A DNA stretch of 64,000 nt from Metarhizobium sp017305935 (GTDB lineage Bacteria > Pseudomonadota > Alphaproteobacteria > Rhizobiales > Rhizobiaceae): positions 558,001-622,000 of the forward strand of contig NZ_JARRIR010000001.1 in assembly GCF_029601685.1 (NCBI RefSeq). The letters are read 5' to 3'. The translations under genes and the position numbers were made by a program. Positions 1 through 9,387 of this stretch are shown here, piece after piece; the first letter of the stretch is position 1, and every line of letters starts with the position of its first letter. The notes under the pieces were generated by a model that saw only the letters and a program-made list of their open reading frames with translations, ran no database searches and was not told the origin of the DNA.

Positions 1-398
1 TCGGTGGTGACGACGACGATGGAGCGGATATCAGGGGCGATGCGCAGGCTTTCAAGCAGGTTGGCCGTGCCCTGCACATTGATCTCGAAAGTGGCGGCCG
101 GATCACGATAGCCGGCGCGGACCAGCGGCTGGGCGGCGAGATGGAAGACGATTTCGGGCCGGGCGGCGGTGACGCGGGCCTGTACGGCAAGACGATCGCG
201 GATATCGGCGATGCCGCCCGGGTCGCTGGCCGCCTCTCCCAGAAGCGCATGCAACGAAGGCTGAGTGGGCGTCGGCAGCGACAGGCCGCTGACAGTGGCG
301 CCAAGACGCGTCAGCCACAAAGCCAGCCAGCTCCCCTTGAAGCCAGTATGGCCGGTCAGGAGAACGCGCTTGTTTTTCCAGAAAGTGGTATCGGCCAT
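1..398 (-). CDS. rfbG: CDP-glucose 4,6-dehydratase (3' part beyond the window)
   Basis: Converts CDP-glucose to CDP-4-keto-6-deoxyglucose in the cytosol, the second step toward CDP-linked dideoxy sugars for surface polysaccharide. The visible 132 residues contain the SDR-type nucleotide-binding motif TGHTGFKG (about residues 15-22) and the conserved FHLAAQPLVR stretch of the RfbG family. The ATG at 398-396 lies 2 bp after the rfbF stop, so the two genes are in one operon. The gene runs off the left edge, so about two thirds of the usual ~360 residues are missing from view. Family assignment is firm given motif plus neighbour; the exact sugar product is inferred. Confidence 0.9.
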   Translation of the reverse strand, partial: MADTTFWKNKRVLLTGHTGFKGSWLALWLTRLGATVSGLSLPTPTQPSLHALLGEAASDPGGIADIRDRLAVQARVTAARPEIVFHLAAQPLVRAGYRDPAATFEINVQGTANLLESLRIAPDIRSIVVVTT

Positions 399-400
399 GA

Positions 401-1171
401 TCACCAGTTCTTCCAGGGCGGGTTGCCGCTTTCCCAGAGCGCTTCGAGCTGGTTCTTGTCGCGCAGCGTATCCATCGGCTGCCAGAAGCCTTCGTGGAAA
501 TAGGCGTGCAGCTCGCCATCGGCGGCGAGATCGGTTAGCGGCGCGCCTTCCCAGGAGCTGAGATCATCGGGGATGCGCGAGATGACCTTCGGCGACAGCA
601 CGAAGAAGCCGCCATTGATGAAACCGCCCTCGCCTTCCGGCTTCTCCACAAAACCTCTGACCGCAGTGCCATCAAGCTTCAGCGCCCCGAAACGGGCGGG
701 CGGACGCACGGCGGTGACGGTCGCCAGCTTGCCGTGCGCGCGATGGAAACGGATGGTATCGGCGATATCGACATTGCTGACGCCGTCGCCATAGGTGAAG
801 CAGAAGGCTTCCTCGTCCTTGAGATAGGAGGCGACGCGCTTCAGGCGACCGCCGGTCAGCGAGTGCTCGCCGGTATCGACCAGTGTCACTCGCCAGTCCT
901 CGGCGCTCTTGCGATGGAACTGCATGCGGTTCTGCGCCAGGTCGAAGGTCATGTCCGACGTGTGCAGGCCGTAATTGGCGAAGTATTCCTTGATGACATA
1001 GCCGCGCCAGCCGCAGCAGATGATGAAATCCCGAATGCCGTGGCCGTGATACAGCTTCATGATATGCCAGAGGATCGGCCGGCCGCCGATCTCCACCATC
1101 GGCTTCGGCTTGAGATGGGTTTCTTCCGAAAGCCGCGTGCCGAGGCCGCCCGCCAGGATGACCGCCTTCAT
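401..1171 (-). CDS. rfbF: Glucose-1-phosphate cytidylyltransferase
   Basis: Makes CDP-glucose from CTP and glucose-1-phosphate. At 256 residues it has the usual family length. It opens with the nucleotidyltransferase signature AGGLGTRL (residues 7-14) followed by KPKPMVEIGGRPILWH, typical of RfbF rather than the dTDP or UDP enzymes. It lies 137 bp after galE and 2 bp before rfbG on the same strand, so the trio probably supplies precursors for LPS or exopolysaccharide; further cluster genes would be expected left of the window. The start ATG at 1171 has a purine-rich AGGTGG upstream. Confidence 0.95.
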   Translation of the reverse strand: MKAVILAGGLGTRLSEETHLKPKPMVEIGGRPILWHIMKLYHGHGIRDFIICCGWRGYVIKEYFANYGLHTSDMTFDLAQNRMQFHRKSAEDWRVTLVDTGEHSLTGGRLKRVASYLKDEEAFCFTYGDGVSNVDIADTIRFHRAHGKLATVTAVRPPARFGALKLDGTAVRGFVEKPEGEGGFINGGFFVLSPKVISRIPDDLSSWEGAPLTDLAADGELHAYFHEGFWQPMDTLRDKNQLEALWESGNPPWKNW

Positions 1172-1308
1172 GCCGCCACCTCTGTCTCAAGGCCTGTTCT
1201 GCCGCGGCATTCCCTGCCCTTCACCCACCTGTTCATGCACATACCCGGCCCCAGTTCATTCCGGGACCGACACTAGCGGTCGAAGCTGACGTCAAACTGG
1301 TGCAAAAT

Positions 1309-2343
1309 TCAGAATCGCGCCGAGACCAGCCGCTGCTGGATGGCATCGATATCGTAGCTGCGATCCTGCAGAAGATGCTCCTCCCAGGCCAGCGCGGTGC
1401 GCACGATATCGGCAAGATCGCCATGGCGCGGCGCCCAGCCGAGCGTTTCGCGCGCCAGCGTCGCATCGGCAACCACGCAGGCCGGATCGCCCGGACGGCG
1501 CGGCGCGAAGTTGACCTTGAACCGCCATCCACGGACTTCCATCACCGTGTCGAGGATCTCCAAGACCGAATAGCCCGAGCCATAGCCGCAATTGGCGACC
1601 AGCGGCTCGCCGCCGTGCCTAAGATAATCGAGCGCCTTCATATGCGCGCCGACGAGGTCCGTGACATGGACATAGTCACGCACGCCGGTGCCGTCCGGCG
1701 TCGGATAATCGGTGCCATAGACATCCACCTTGGCGCGACGGCCGAGCGCCGCCTCGCACGCGACCTTGATGAGATGGGTGGCGCCGGGCGTCGACTGGCC
1801 GGTGCGCCCTTCGGGATCGGCGCCGGCGACATTGAAATAACGCAGCGCCACATAGCTCAGGCCATGGGCATTGGCCGCATCGCGCAGCATCAGTTCCGAC
1901 ATCAGCTTGGAGAGCCCGTAGGGGCTTTCCGGGCTCAGCACCGCGCCTTCCCTGACCGGGGCTGCGCTTTCCTGCGTGCCGTAGACGGCTGCCGTCGAGG
2001 AGAACACGATGTTGCGGATTCCGGCCTCGATCGCCGCCGAAAGCAGGATGCGGGTCTTGCCGGTGTTGTTGTCGTAATAATCGAGCGGCCGGGCGACCGA
2101 GTCCGGCACCACGGCGGAGCCGGCGAAATGCACGATCGCCTCGATGCGGTTCTCGCTGAAAACCTGCGCCAGCATCGCGGGGTCGCCGACATCGCCGAGA
2201 TAGAAGCGCGCACCCGGCGCCACCGCCCAGCGGAAACCCGTCGTCAGCGCGTCTAGGACGACGACATCCTCGCCGGCATCCAGCAACGCCCATACCATGT
2301 GGCTGCCGATATAGCCCGCACCGCCTGTAACCAGCACTGCCAT
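1309..2343 (-). CDS. galE: UDP-glucose 4-epimerase
   Basis: Interconverts UDP-glucose and UDP-galactose, feeding galactose into surface polysaccharides. The protein is 344 residues long and starts with the Rossmann motif TGGAGYIGSH (residues 6-15). The SDR catalytic motif is SPYGLSK (YxxxK) with an upstream FSSTAAVYG serine motif. Later blocks VRDYVHVTDL and NCGYGSGYSV are characteristic of GalE. The start has AGGGAAAAAGATC ahead of the ATG. It is the first gene of the galE-rfbF-rfbG set on the minus strand, with a 137-bp gap before rfbF that shows no obvious terminator. Confidence 0.95.
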   Translation of the reverse strand: MAVLVTGGAGYIGSHMVWALLDAGEDVVVLDALTTGFRWAVAPGARFYLGDVGDPAMLAQVFSENRIEAIVHFAGSAVVPDSVARPLDYYDNNTGKTRILLSAAIEAGIRNIVFSSTAAVYGTQESAAPVREGAVLSPESPYGLSKLMSELMLRDAANAHGLSYVALRYFNVAGADPEGRTGQSTPGATHLIKVACEAALGRRAKVDVYGTDYPTPDGTGVRDYVHVTDLVGAHMKALDYLRHGGEPLVANCGYGSGYSVLEILDTVMEVRGWRFKVNFAPRRPGDPACVVADATLARETLGWAPRHGDLADIVRTALAWEEHLLQDRSYDIDAIQQRLVSARF

Positions 2344-2546
2344 GATCTTTTTCCCTGTTCAGTCTTCTTGGGAAGGATCAAAGCGCTGTTTTCTTTCCGA
2401 ATTGGTTATTTTGGCGCGGGGTCGCGGCCCGCGCGCCGGTTTGATTGCGAAGGTGGTCGATGAAGGATTGCGCGGATCGTTCGAATTTTATCGATCCGCC
2501 CGAAAGCGGCCCGGGACAGGCCAAGGGCCTGCCCCATCGTCTTGGC

Positions 2547-3713
2547 TCAACGCTTGCGGATATAGTCCGCCAGCCGGCCGGCCGCTTCCGTGATCAGGGC
2601 CGGATCGCGCAGGAAGCAGGCGCGCATGAACAATTCGCCGCCGGCGCCGAAGGCGGTTCCAGGCGCCAGACCGACGCCGGTCTTGTCGACGATGTCGAGG
2701 GCGCTCGCGCGGCTGTCGGTGACGCCGTCGATCTTCAGGAAGGCATAGAGCGCGCCGTCGGGTTTCAGCGTCTCGACCCGGTTGGTGGCGATCAGCGCGT
2801 CGCAGAGGATGTTGCGGGCCAAACGCGCCTTGTCGATATTGGCCTGCACGAAAGCATCGCCTTCGTTCAGCGCCGCCACCGCGCCGCGCTGCATGAACTG
2901 CGCCACGCCCGAGGTCGAATACTGGATCAGGTTTTCCAGCACCTGGCCCATGGCCGGCGGCGCGACGATCCAGCCGACGCGCCAGCCGGTCATCGACCAG
3001 TTCTTCGAGAAGGAATTCACGAAGATGACCCGGTCCTGCGGGTCCATGACGTCGAGGAAGGACGGGGCGCGCTCGCCCACGTAGAAATAACGGGCATAGA
3101 TTTCATCCGCCATGATCCAGAGACCGTGGCGGCGGGCGAGCGCCAGGATGGCTTCGAGATCGGCCCGCGTCGCCGTCCAGCCGGTTGGGTTGGAGGGCGT
3201 GTTGACGAACAGGCCTTTGGTCTTCGGCGTGATCGCCTTTTCCAACCGCTCCAGATCCAGCGACCAGGTGCCGTCGCGGAAATCGAGCTGGAAGCCGACC
3301 GAGCGGGCGCCGGCGATATCGAGTGCTGCGGCGATGTTCGGCCAGGCCGGCGTCAGATAGATCATCTCGTCGCCGGGCGCGGTCAGGGCCTGCACGGCGA
3401 GCTGGATCGACTGCATGCCCGAGCCGGTGACATAGAAATGCTCGGCCGGCAGCATCGTGCCGAAATGGCGGGCGTAATAGTCGGCGAGCGCCTGGCGCAG
3501 TTCGGGAATGCCGCGCTGCCAGGTGTAGAAGGTCTCGCCGGCCATGAGCGCTTCTGCCGCCGGGCGGTTGATGAAATCGGGCGTCGGCAGGTCACCCTCG
3601 CCGACCCAGAGCGGGATCAGGCCATCGCGGCCACGGGCATAATTGACGACTTCAACGATGCCGCTTTCGGGAGCGGCGACGGAACGCGGGCTGAGACTGG
3701 CGAGGATGGACAT
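2547..3713 (-). CDS. PLP-dependent class I/II aminotransferase
   Basis: A fold-type I aminotransferase of 388 residues. The PLP lysine lies in NSFSKNWSMTGWRVGW, and the NTPSNPTGW and MADEIYARYFY blocks are typical of the aspartate/alanine aminotransferase subfamily. Substrate cannot be read from sequence. I chose the ATG at 3713 over one 42 bp upstream because GGAG sits 8 nt before it and homologues usually begin near this point. A perfect 16-bp inverted repeat (3723-3760) lies immediately upstream and includes most of the Shine-Dalgarno on its inner arm, so translation may be structured-RNA controlled. mscL lies upstream on the same strand. Confidence 0.85.
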   Translation of the reverse strand: MSILASLSPRSVAAPESGIVEVVNYARGRDGLIPLWVGEGDLPTPDFINRPAAEALMAGETFYTWQRGIPELRQALADYYARHFGTMLPAEHFYVTGSGMQSIQLAVQALTAPGDEMIYLTPAWPNIAAALDIAGARSVGFQLDFRDGTWSLDLERLEKAITPKTKGLFVNTPSNPTGWTATRADLEAILALARRHGLWIMADEIYARYFYVGERAPSFLDVMDPQDRVIFVNSFSKNWSMTGWRVGWIVAPPAMGQVLENLIQYSTSGVAQFMQRGAVAALNEGDAFVQANIDKARLARNILCDALIATNRVETLKPDGALYAFLKIDGVTDSRASALDIVDKTGVGLAPGTAFGAGGELFMRACFLRDPALITEAAGRLADYIRKR

Positions 3714-3722
3714 GACAAAATC

Positions 3723-3760
3723 TCCGTTTGCCGTCTTCATAGCCGAAGACGGCAAACGGA
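3723..3760 (-). promoter_or_regulatory. Perfect 16-bp hairpin overlapping the aminotransferase SD
   Basis: Arms 3723-3738 and 3745-3760 are exact reverse complements around a 6-nt loop. On the minus strand the 3' arm ends with GGA of the GGAG ribosome-binding site and the start codon follows 9 nt later. It could block the SD, act as the mscL terminator (only a TTTT follows), or both. The sequence fact is certain; the role is inferred. Confidence 0.6.
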
Positions 3761-3818
3761 TCTTATGACAATCGCTGAGGGAAACATTTCATCCGCTGAT
3801 GGTTCCCCTCGGAAAGCC

Positions 3819-4250
3819 TTAGGGCTGACGGGTCTTCAGCAGATCGCGGATCTCGGTGAGGAGCAGGATATCGACCGGCGGCGGGGCGGCGGGCTCGGCA
3901 TCCTTCTTCTTCTCCATCGAGGCGCGCATCCGGTTGATGCCCTTGACCATCAGGAAGATGATCCAGGCGAGGATGAGGAAATTGATGAGGATGGTGATGA
4001 AATTGCCGTAGGCAAGGACGGCGCCCTGCTTGCGGGCTTCCGCCAGCGCCGGCGAGGTGACCGCCGAGCTCAGCGGAATGAAATAGTTGGAAAAGTCGAA
4101 ACCGCCGCCGGTCAGCGCGCCGACCACCGGCATCACCAGGTCGTTGACAACCGAATCGACGATCTTATTGAAGGCAGCACCGATGATGACGCCGACGGCA
4201 AGGTCCATGACATTGCCGCGGGCGATAAACTCTTTGAATTCATTGAGCAT
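3819..4250 (-). CDS. mscL: Large-conductance mechanosensitive channel MscL
   Basis: Inner-membrane homopentameric channel that opens under hypo-osmotic shock to release solutes. The 143-residue protein begins with the amphipathic N-terminal helix MLNEFKEFIARGN and the first membrane helix VMDLAVGVIIGAAFNKIV, both hallmarks of MscL. A second membrane helix (NFITILINFLILAWIIF) is followed by a charged C-terminal bundle helix. The periplasmic loop lies between. It is read divergently from the sensor kinase on the right. Length and motifs leave little doubt. Confidence 0.97.
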   Translation of the reverse strand: MLNEFKEFIARGNVMDLAVGVIIGAAFNKIVDSVVNDLVMPVVGALTGGGFDFSNYFIPLSSAVTSPALAEARKQGAVLAYGNFITILINFLILAWIIFLMVKGINRMRASMEKKKDAEPAAPPPVDILLLTEIRDLLKTRQP

Positions 4251-4434
4251 GAGGAGAGCCCCCGTTCCCTTAGGTTGCGAACCATCGAATACAACTAGCC
4301 ATATTTGCCGGCGTGATGCAATGCAAGACGGGTGGCGCCGAAAGCATGCCGTTGGACTTAAGGTTTAGGCGCGTGCGCATGTTCAAGCCGGCCGCTTTGG
4401 CCTATTCTGCGTGGCCTGAGGGAGAGCGAAGGCA

Positions 4435-7400
4435 ATGGTGCCAGGCTGGGTCATTTTCGCGTCGGCGATCGGCTATCTGATGCTGCTGTTCTGCATTGCC
4501 AGCTTCGGCGACCGCATGCACCGCGTCCAGGGCGAGCCGCGCAACGGTCGCCCGATCGTCTATGCGCTCAGCCTTGCGATCTACTGCACCTCCTGGACCT
4601 ATTTCGGCGGCGTCGGCCTTGCCGCCTCGCACGGATTGGAATTCGCCGCCATCTATATCGGCCCGATCCTGATCTTCACGCTCGGAATGCCGTTTCTCAA
4701 GCGCATCATCGAGCTCGCCAAGGCGGAAAAGCTGACCTCGGTCGCCGATTTCATCGCCGCGCGCTACGGCAAGAATTCTTCGGTCGCCGCCATCGTGGCG
4801 CTGATCTGCCTGATCGGCACCATCCCCTATATCGCCCTGCAACTGAAGGCCGTGTCGAATTCCGTCTCGGCCATGGTCAACCCCTCCGATTACGGCATCG
4901 GCAGCGGCAATCTCTATTTCGTCGACCTGCCGTTGATCGTGACCCTGGTGCTTGCCTGCTTCGCCATCATGTTCGGCACCCGCCACACCGACGCCACCGA
5001 GCACCAGGACGGGCTGATCTTCGCCATCGCCGCCGAATCGCTGGTCAAGCTGGTCGCCTTCGGCACGGTCGGCATCTATGTGCTGTTCTTTCTCTATCAG
5101 GGGCCGGCGTATCTGTGGGAAGCGGCCTCCGCCAATGCGATGGCGATGGATGCGCTCGCCTATGAGACACCCGTCAGCCGCTGGATCACGTTGATCGTGC
5201 TTTCCGCCTTCGCCATCGTCATGCTGCCGCGCCAGTTCCATGTGACGGTGGTGGAAAACCGAACCGCCGGCGAGTTGAAGCTGGCCGGCTGGATGCTGCC
5301 GCTCTATCTCGTCGCCATCAACATCTTCGTGCTGCCGGTCGCCATCGGCGGCGTGCTCGCCTTCGGCGGCAGCGGCGATGCCGACATGTATGTGCTCTCC
5401 CTGCCGCTGGCGCACTCCAAGGAACTGGTGTCGCTGATCACCTTCATCGGCGGCTTTTCCGCCGCCACCGCCATGGTGATCGTCGAATCGGTGGCGCTGG
5501 CGATCATGGTCTCCAACGACCTCGTCATGCCCTTCTTCCTGCGTCGCAATCTCGCCGGCGGGGCGCAGCGGCAGGATTTCGGCCGATCGCTGCTGCGCAT
5601 ACGCCGCACGGCGATCTTTGCGGTGATGCTGCTGGGCTACGCCTATTATCGCTCCACCGATTCCGGCGTCGGCCTCGCCTCCATCGGCCTGCTCGCCTTC
5701 GCGGCCATCGCGCAACTGGCGCCGCCGCTGTTCGGCGGGCTGGTCTGGCGTCGCGCCAATGCGCGTGGCGCAATTGCCGGCCTCGTTAGCGGATTCGTCG
5801 TCTGGGCTTACCTGCTGTTCCTGCCGAGCCTCGGCGGGCCGGATTATTCGCATGTCGCCGGCGCCGTGCTCGGTTTCCTGCTGCCGGGCACGACGATGTT
5901 CACCGCGCCGGATGCCGATCCGCTCGTCAATGCCGTCTTCCTCAGCCTGCTGGTCAACTGCTTGGCTTTCGTCATCGCCTCGCTGACCCGCAATCCGAAA
6001 CCGGTCGAGCGTATCCAGTCCGGCATCTTCGTCAAGCGCCACCTGCGCTCGCAATTCGCCACGCGCGGCTGGAAGACTCGCGTCGGCGTCGGCGACCTGA
6101 AGACCACGATCGCCCGCTACCTCGGCGAGGAGCGCATGCAGCGTTCCTTCGGCAGCTATGAGCGCTCGATTGGCAAGCGCCTGGACGACGGCCAGCCGGC
6201 CGACATGGCGCTGATCCACTTTTCCGAACAGCTGCTGGGCAGCGCCATCGGCTCCTCCTCGGCCCGCCTTGTCATCTCGCTGATCCTGCAGAAGGTCGAG
6301 GACGCCTCCTCCGACACTGCCTGGCTGCTCGACCAAGCCAGCGAAGCCCTGCAATACAATCAGGACATGCTGCAGACGGCCCTGTCGCAGATGGACCAGG
6401 GCATCGCCGTCTTCGACAGTTCCCACCGGCTGACCATCTGGAACCGGCGTTTCCGCAGCCTGCTCGATCTGCCCGAACATGTGGGTCAGGTAGGGTTTCC
6501 GCTGGCCGATATCGTCGCCATCCTCTCCGGCCATGGCGATATTCCGCCCGGCGAGCAGGACGAGATCATCGCCAGCTTCCTGACCTTCGACAAGCCCTTC
6601 CCGCTGGTGCTCGGCGAAGGCCGCACCATTATCGAGGTGCGCTCCAACGCCATGCCCGACCGGGGCATCGTCGCCACCTTCACCGACATCACCCAGCGCG
6701 TCGCCGCCGACCGGGCGCTGAAACAGGCCAACGAAACCCTCGAACAGCGCGTCGCCGAACGCACCGCCGAGCTGACCCGCGTCAACCACGCGCTTGCCGA
6801 GGCGCGCGCCAGCGCCGACGAGGCCAATATCGGCAAGACGCGTTTCTTCGCCGCCGCCGGCCATGATATCCTGCAGCCGCTCAATGCCGCCCGGCTCTAT
6901 TCCTCGGCGCTGGTGGAGCGCCTCGGGCAGGCGGAAAACAATGCCGCGCTGGTGCGCAACATCGATTCGGCCCTTGAATCGGTCGAGACCATTCTCGGCG
7001 CCGTGCTCGACATCTCGCGGCTCGATACCGGCGCGATGAAGCCGCGCCTCGCCAGCGTCCCGCTGCGTGACCTGCTGTCGCGCATCGAGACCGATTTCGC
7101 GCCCATCGCCCGCGAAAAAAAGCTGAAGCTGGTGATCATGCCGACGAACCTCAGCGTGCGTTCCGACCCGGCGCTGTTGCGCCGGCTGATCCAGAACCTG
7201 GTGTCCAACGCCATCAAATACACGATCAGCGGCAAGGTTCTGGTCGGCGCCCGGCGCCGCGGCGGCAAGGTGGTCATCCAGGTGATGGATTCCGGCATCG
7301 GCATTCCCTCCTCGAAATTCCGCACCATCTTCAAGGAGTTCGCCCGGCTGGACGAGGGCGCGCGCACCGCCTCCGGCCTCGGCCTCGGCCTTTCCATCGT

Positions 7401-7941
7401 CGACCGTATCGCCCGCGTGCTCAACCACGGCGTCGAGGTGCGCTCGCAGCTCGGGCGCGGCACAGATTTTCGCGTGACCCTGCCGCTCGACCGCGCCATG
7501 CCGGCCGCGAGCCCGGCCGCAGCACCGCTCCTGCCCGACACCGCGCTGCCGACGCTCGCCGGCCTGAACGTTCTCTGCATCGATAATGAGGAGCGCATCC
7601 TCGAAGGCATGCGGGTGCTGATTTCCGGCTGGGGATGCCGGGTGGAGACGGCGACCTCGCTGGAAAAAGCATTGGCGCGCCTGGCCACGCCGGCGCGCAT
7701 CGATCTGGTCATCGCCGACTACCATCTCGACAAGGGCACCGGCATCGAGGCGATCCTGGCGCTACGGCGAGAGGTGCGCGCCGACCTGCCGGCGCTGCTC
7801 CTGACCGCCGACCGCAGCCAGGAAGTGCGCGCCGAGGCCGAACGCAACGCCATCGCCCTGCAAAACAAGCCGGCGCGTCCGGCGGCGCTGCGCGCCTATC
7901 TGACCCAGATGGCGGGGCTTCGCAGTGCCGCCGCGGAATAG
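4435..7941 (+). CDS. CrbS-like hybrid histidine kinase with sodium/solute symporter domain
   Basis: A 1168-residue membrane sensor. Residues ~1-505 form a multi-pass sodium:solute symporter-like domain, followed by a STAC-like linker (~545-620, VGVGDLKTTIARYLGEE), a PAS domain (~635-755), a coiled coil, a HisKA box with His810 in AAAGHDILQP, an HATPase (N box QNLVSNAIKYT, G box GLGLGLSIV) and a receiver with phospho-acceptor Asp1095 in LVIADYHLD. This order matches CrbS/ErcS-type sensors that control acetate use in gamma-proteobacteria. No response regulator is adjacent, but a CrbR-like regulator lies at 33.1 kb. The ligand is unknown; kinase function is confident. Confidence 0.9.
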   Translation: MVPGWVIFASAIGYLMLLFCIASFGDRMHRVQGEPRNGRPIVYALSLAIYCTSWTYFGGVGLAASHGLEFAAIYIGPILIFTLGMPFLKRIIELAKAEKLTSVADFIAARYGKNSSVAAIVALICLIGTIPYIALQLKAVSNSVSAMVNPSDYGIGSGNLYFVDLPLIVTLVLACFAIMFGTRHTDATEHQDGLIFAIAAESLVKLVAFGTVGIYVLFFLYQGPAYLWEAASANAMAMDALAYETPVSRWITLIVLSAFAIVMLPRQFHVTVVENRTAGELKLAGWMLPLYLVAINIFVLPVAIGGVLAFGGSGDADMYVLSLPLAHSKELVSLITFIGGFSAATAMVIVESVALAIMVSNDLVMPFFLRRNLAGGAQRQDFGRSLLRIRRTAIFAVMLLGYAYYRSTDSGVGLASIGLLAFAAIAQLAPPLFGGLVWRRANARGAIAGLVSGFVVWAYLLFLPSLGGPDYSHVAGAVLGFLLPGTTMFTAPDADPLVNAVFLSLLVNCLAFVIASLTRNPKPVERIQSGIFVKRHLRSQFATRGWKTRVGVGDLKTTIARYLGEERMQRSFGSYERSIGKRLDDGQPADMALIHFSEQLLGSAIGSSSARLVISLILQKVEDASSDTAWLLDQASEALQYNQDMLQTALSQMDQGIAVFDSSHRLTIWNRRFRSLLDLPEHVGQVGFPLADIVAILSGHGDIPPGEQDEIIASFLTFDKPFPLVLGEGRTIIEVRSNAMPDRGIVATFTDITQRVAADRALKQANETLEQRVAERTAELTRVNHALAEARASADEANIGKTRFFAAAGHDILQPLNAARLYSSALVERLGQAENNAALVRNIDSALESVETILGAVLDISRLDTGAMKPRLASVPLRDLLSRIETDFAPIAREKKLKLVIMPTNLSVRSDPALLRRLIQNLVSNAIKYTISGKVLVGARRRGGKVVIQVMDSGIGIPSSKFRTIFKEFARLDEGARTASGLGLGLSIVDRIARVLNHGVEVRSQLGRGTDFRVTLPLDRAMPAASPAAAPLLPDTALPTLAGLNVLCIDNEERILEGMRVLISGWGCRVETATSLEKALARLATPARIDLVIADYHLDKGTGIEAILALRREVRADLPALLLTADRSQEVRAEAERNAIALQNKPARPAALRAYLTQMAGLRSAAAE

Positions 7942-8024
7942 TCCCACCGGACTGCGCGGACATATCCGCTAACATGAATGAATCGCCGTGTCGGACCGAT
8001 CTTGTCCCGCCGATTTGCCTCCAT

Positions 8025-8069
8025 GCCTTGCCCACCAGAAAACCGCTTCGCACTTTTCCTGGGAATGCT
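8025..8069 (+). repeat. Dispersed 45-nt palindromic repeat, diverged copy
   Basis: Aligns over 45 nt without gaps to the copies at 9327-9371. The right half (GAAAACCG through TTTTCCTGGGAATGCT) is well conserved and the left arm is degraded. It lies inside the open frame upstream of the HWE kinase. Confidence 0.7.
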
Positions 8070-8119
8070 CTATATATCCTACCGGTTTTAATTGCCGCCG
8101 ATTTGCTTGGGATGCCGCC

Positions 8120-9313
8120 TTGATCACACGAAATGCCTGGGACGGAATCGAACGGAACGTGCAAACCTTCGAGGAAGCCTTGCGCGCCAGCGGCGAATGC
8201 GGGCGCCGGATCGCCGAATTCGACTGGTCGGCGACGCCGCTCGGCCCCCTTTCCACATGGAGCCCGGCGCTGCGCAGCCTTGTCGCCATGATGATGACCA
8301 GCGCCCAGCCGATGGCGCTGTGGTACGGGCCGGAATTGACGACGATCTTCAATTGCAGCTTTGCGCCGATCCTGGGCAAGCGCGCCAACACCTCTCTCGG
8401 CAGGCCGCTATATGAAACCTGGCACGACGTCTTCGACGACATTCTACCGATGGTGCAGGCAGCTCTTTCGGGCGAAACCGTATGGCGCGAAGATCTGCCG
8501 CTGACCATGACCCGCAATGGCTTCGAAGAGCAGACCTTCTGGACGTTTTCCTACAGCCCGGTGCGTGACGATGACGGTCGGATCGCCGGTTTCCTCGACG
8601 TCGTCACCGAAACCACCGATGCGGTGATATTGCGCCGGCGCATGGACGAGGCCAACCGCTCGCTGGAGGGCGAGGTCGAGAACGCCCGCATCGCGCTTGC
8701 CGCGCAAAAGGCGGCGGAGGCCGAGCAGAAGGTCCTGCGCCACGAACTGGTCCACCGCATCAAGAATTTGCTGGCCATCGTCCAGGCCATCGTTTCGCAG
8801 AGCATTCGCGGTGCGACCTCCACGGAAGCCGCACTGGAAAGCGTCTCGGCGCGGCTTTCCGCCTTCGGCCGGGCGCAGGATCTGCTGACCAGCGAAGGCG
8901 GCTCCCATGCCCGGCTGCGGCAATTGATCGACGCGGCGCTGTCGCCTTATCGGACCGCCGAGCGTTTCGATCTCGACGGGCCGGAAGTCGCGCTCAATGC
9001 CCAGCAATCCCTCGGCCTGTCGCTGGCGCTGCACGAACTGGCGACCAATGCCACGAAATATGGCGCGCTGCATCACCCCGATGGACGGGTGGCAATCTCA
9101 TGGCGTGTGAACGGCGATGATTTTTCCTTCGCCTGGAAGGAAACCGGCGTGCCCGGGCTTGCCAGCCCCACCCGGCGCGGCTTCGGCAGCCGGCTTTCCG
9201 AGCAGATCGTCGCCGGCTATTTTTCCGGGTCCGCAAGCTGCGTCTACGAACCCGACGGCATCGCCTATTACCTCACGGGAAAGCTGATGCCCGACGATGC
9301 CGCCGGGCACTGA
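8120..9313 (+). CDS. HWE-family sensor histidine kinase with PAS domain
   Basis: A soluble-looking kinase of about 397 residues. The N-terminal PAS region starts with FDWSATPLGPLSTWSPALRS, common in rhizobial HWE kinases. The phospho-acceptor block is ELVHRIKNLLAIVQAIVSQS, the HWE/HisKA_2 type, and the ATPase part contains LSLALHELATNATKYGAL. The reading frame stays open back to 7988, but that stretch is a copy of the dispersed palindromic repeat, so I place the start at TTG 8120 (GGGA upstream); GTG 8159 is an alternative. No response regulator is linked. HWE kinases often feed the PhyR-EcfG stress cascade, but that is inference here. Confidence 0.85.
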   Translation: MITRNAWDGIERNVQTFEEALRASGECGRRIAEFDWSATPLGPLSTWSPALRSLVAMMMTSAQPMALWYGPELTTIFNCSFAPILGKRANTSLGRPLYETWHDVFDDILPMVQAALSGETVWREDLPLTMTRNGFEEQTFWTFSYSPVRDDDGRIAGFLDVVTETTDAVILRRRMDEANRSLEGEVENARIALAAQKAAEAEQKVLRHELVHRIKNLLAIVQAIVSQSIRGATSTEAALESVSARLSAFGRAQDLLTSEGGSHARLRQLIDAALSPYRTAERFDLDGPEVALNAQQSLGLSLALHELATNATKYGALHHPDGRVAISWRVNGDDFSFAWKETGVPGLASPTRRGFGSRLSEQIVAGYFSGSASCVYEPDGIAYYLTGKLMPDDAAGH

Positions 9314-9326
9314 TTTTCACGCTCAA

Positions 9327-9371
9327 GCATTTCCGGACGGAAAACCGTTTCACACTTTTCCTGGAAATGCT
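9327..9371 (+). repeat. Dispersed 45-nt palindromic repeat, tandem copy 1
   Basis: Outer arms GCATTTCC and GGAAATGCT and inner arms GGAAAA and TTTTCC form an imperfect hairpin. Identical over 45 nt to the next copy at 9388. Lies between the convergent HWE kinase and helicase genes. Confidence 0.9.
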
Positions 9372-9387
9372 CTTTCCCTGTTTCTTC

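Noticed and set aside
2445..4298. 617-residue plus-strand frame opposite the aminotransferase and mscL
   Set aside because: Antisense to two clear genes and without recognisable motifs.
4402..7725. 1107-residue open frame on the minus strand opposite the CrbS-like kinase
   Set aside because: Composition is Gly/Asp/Arg/His-rich with no domain, typical of an antisense frame in GC-rich coding sequence; the plus strand encodes a complete multi-domain kinase.
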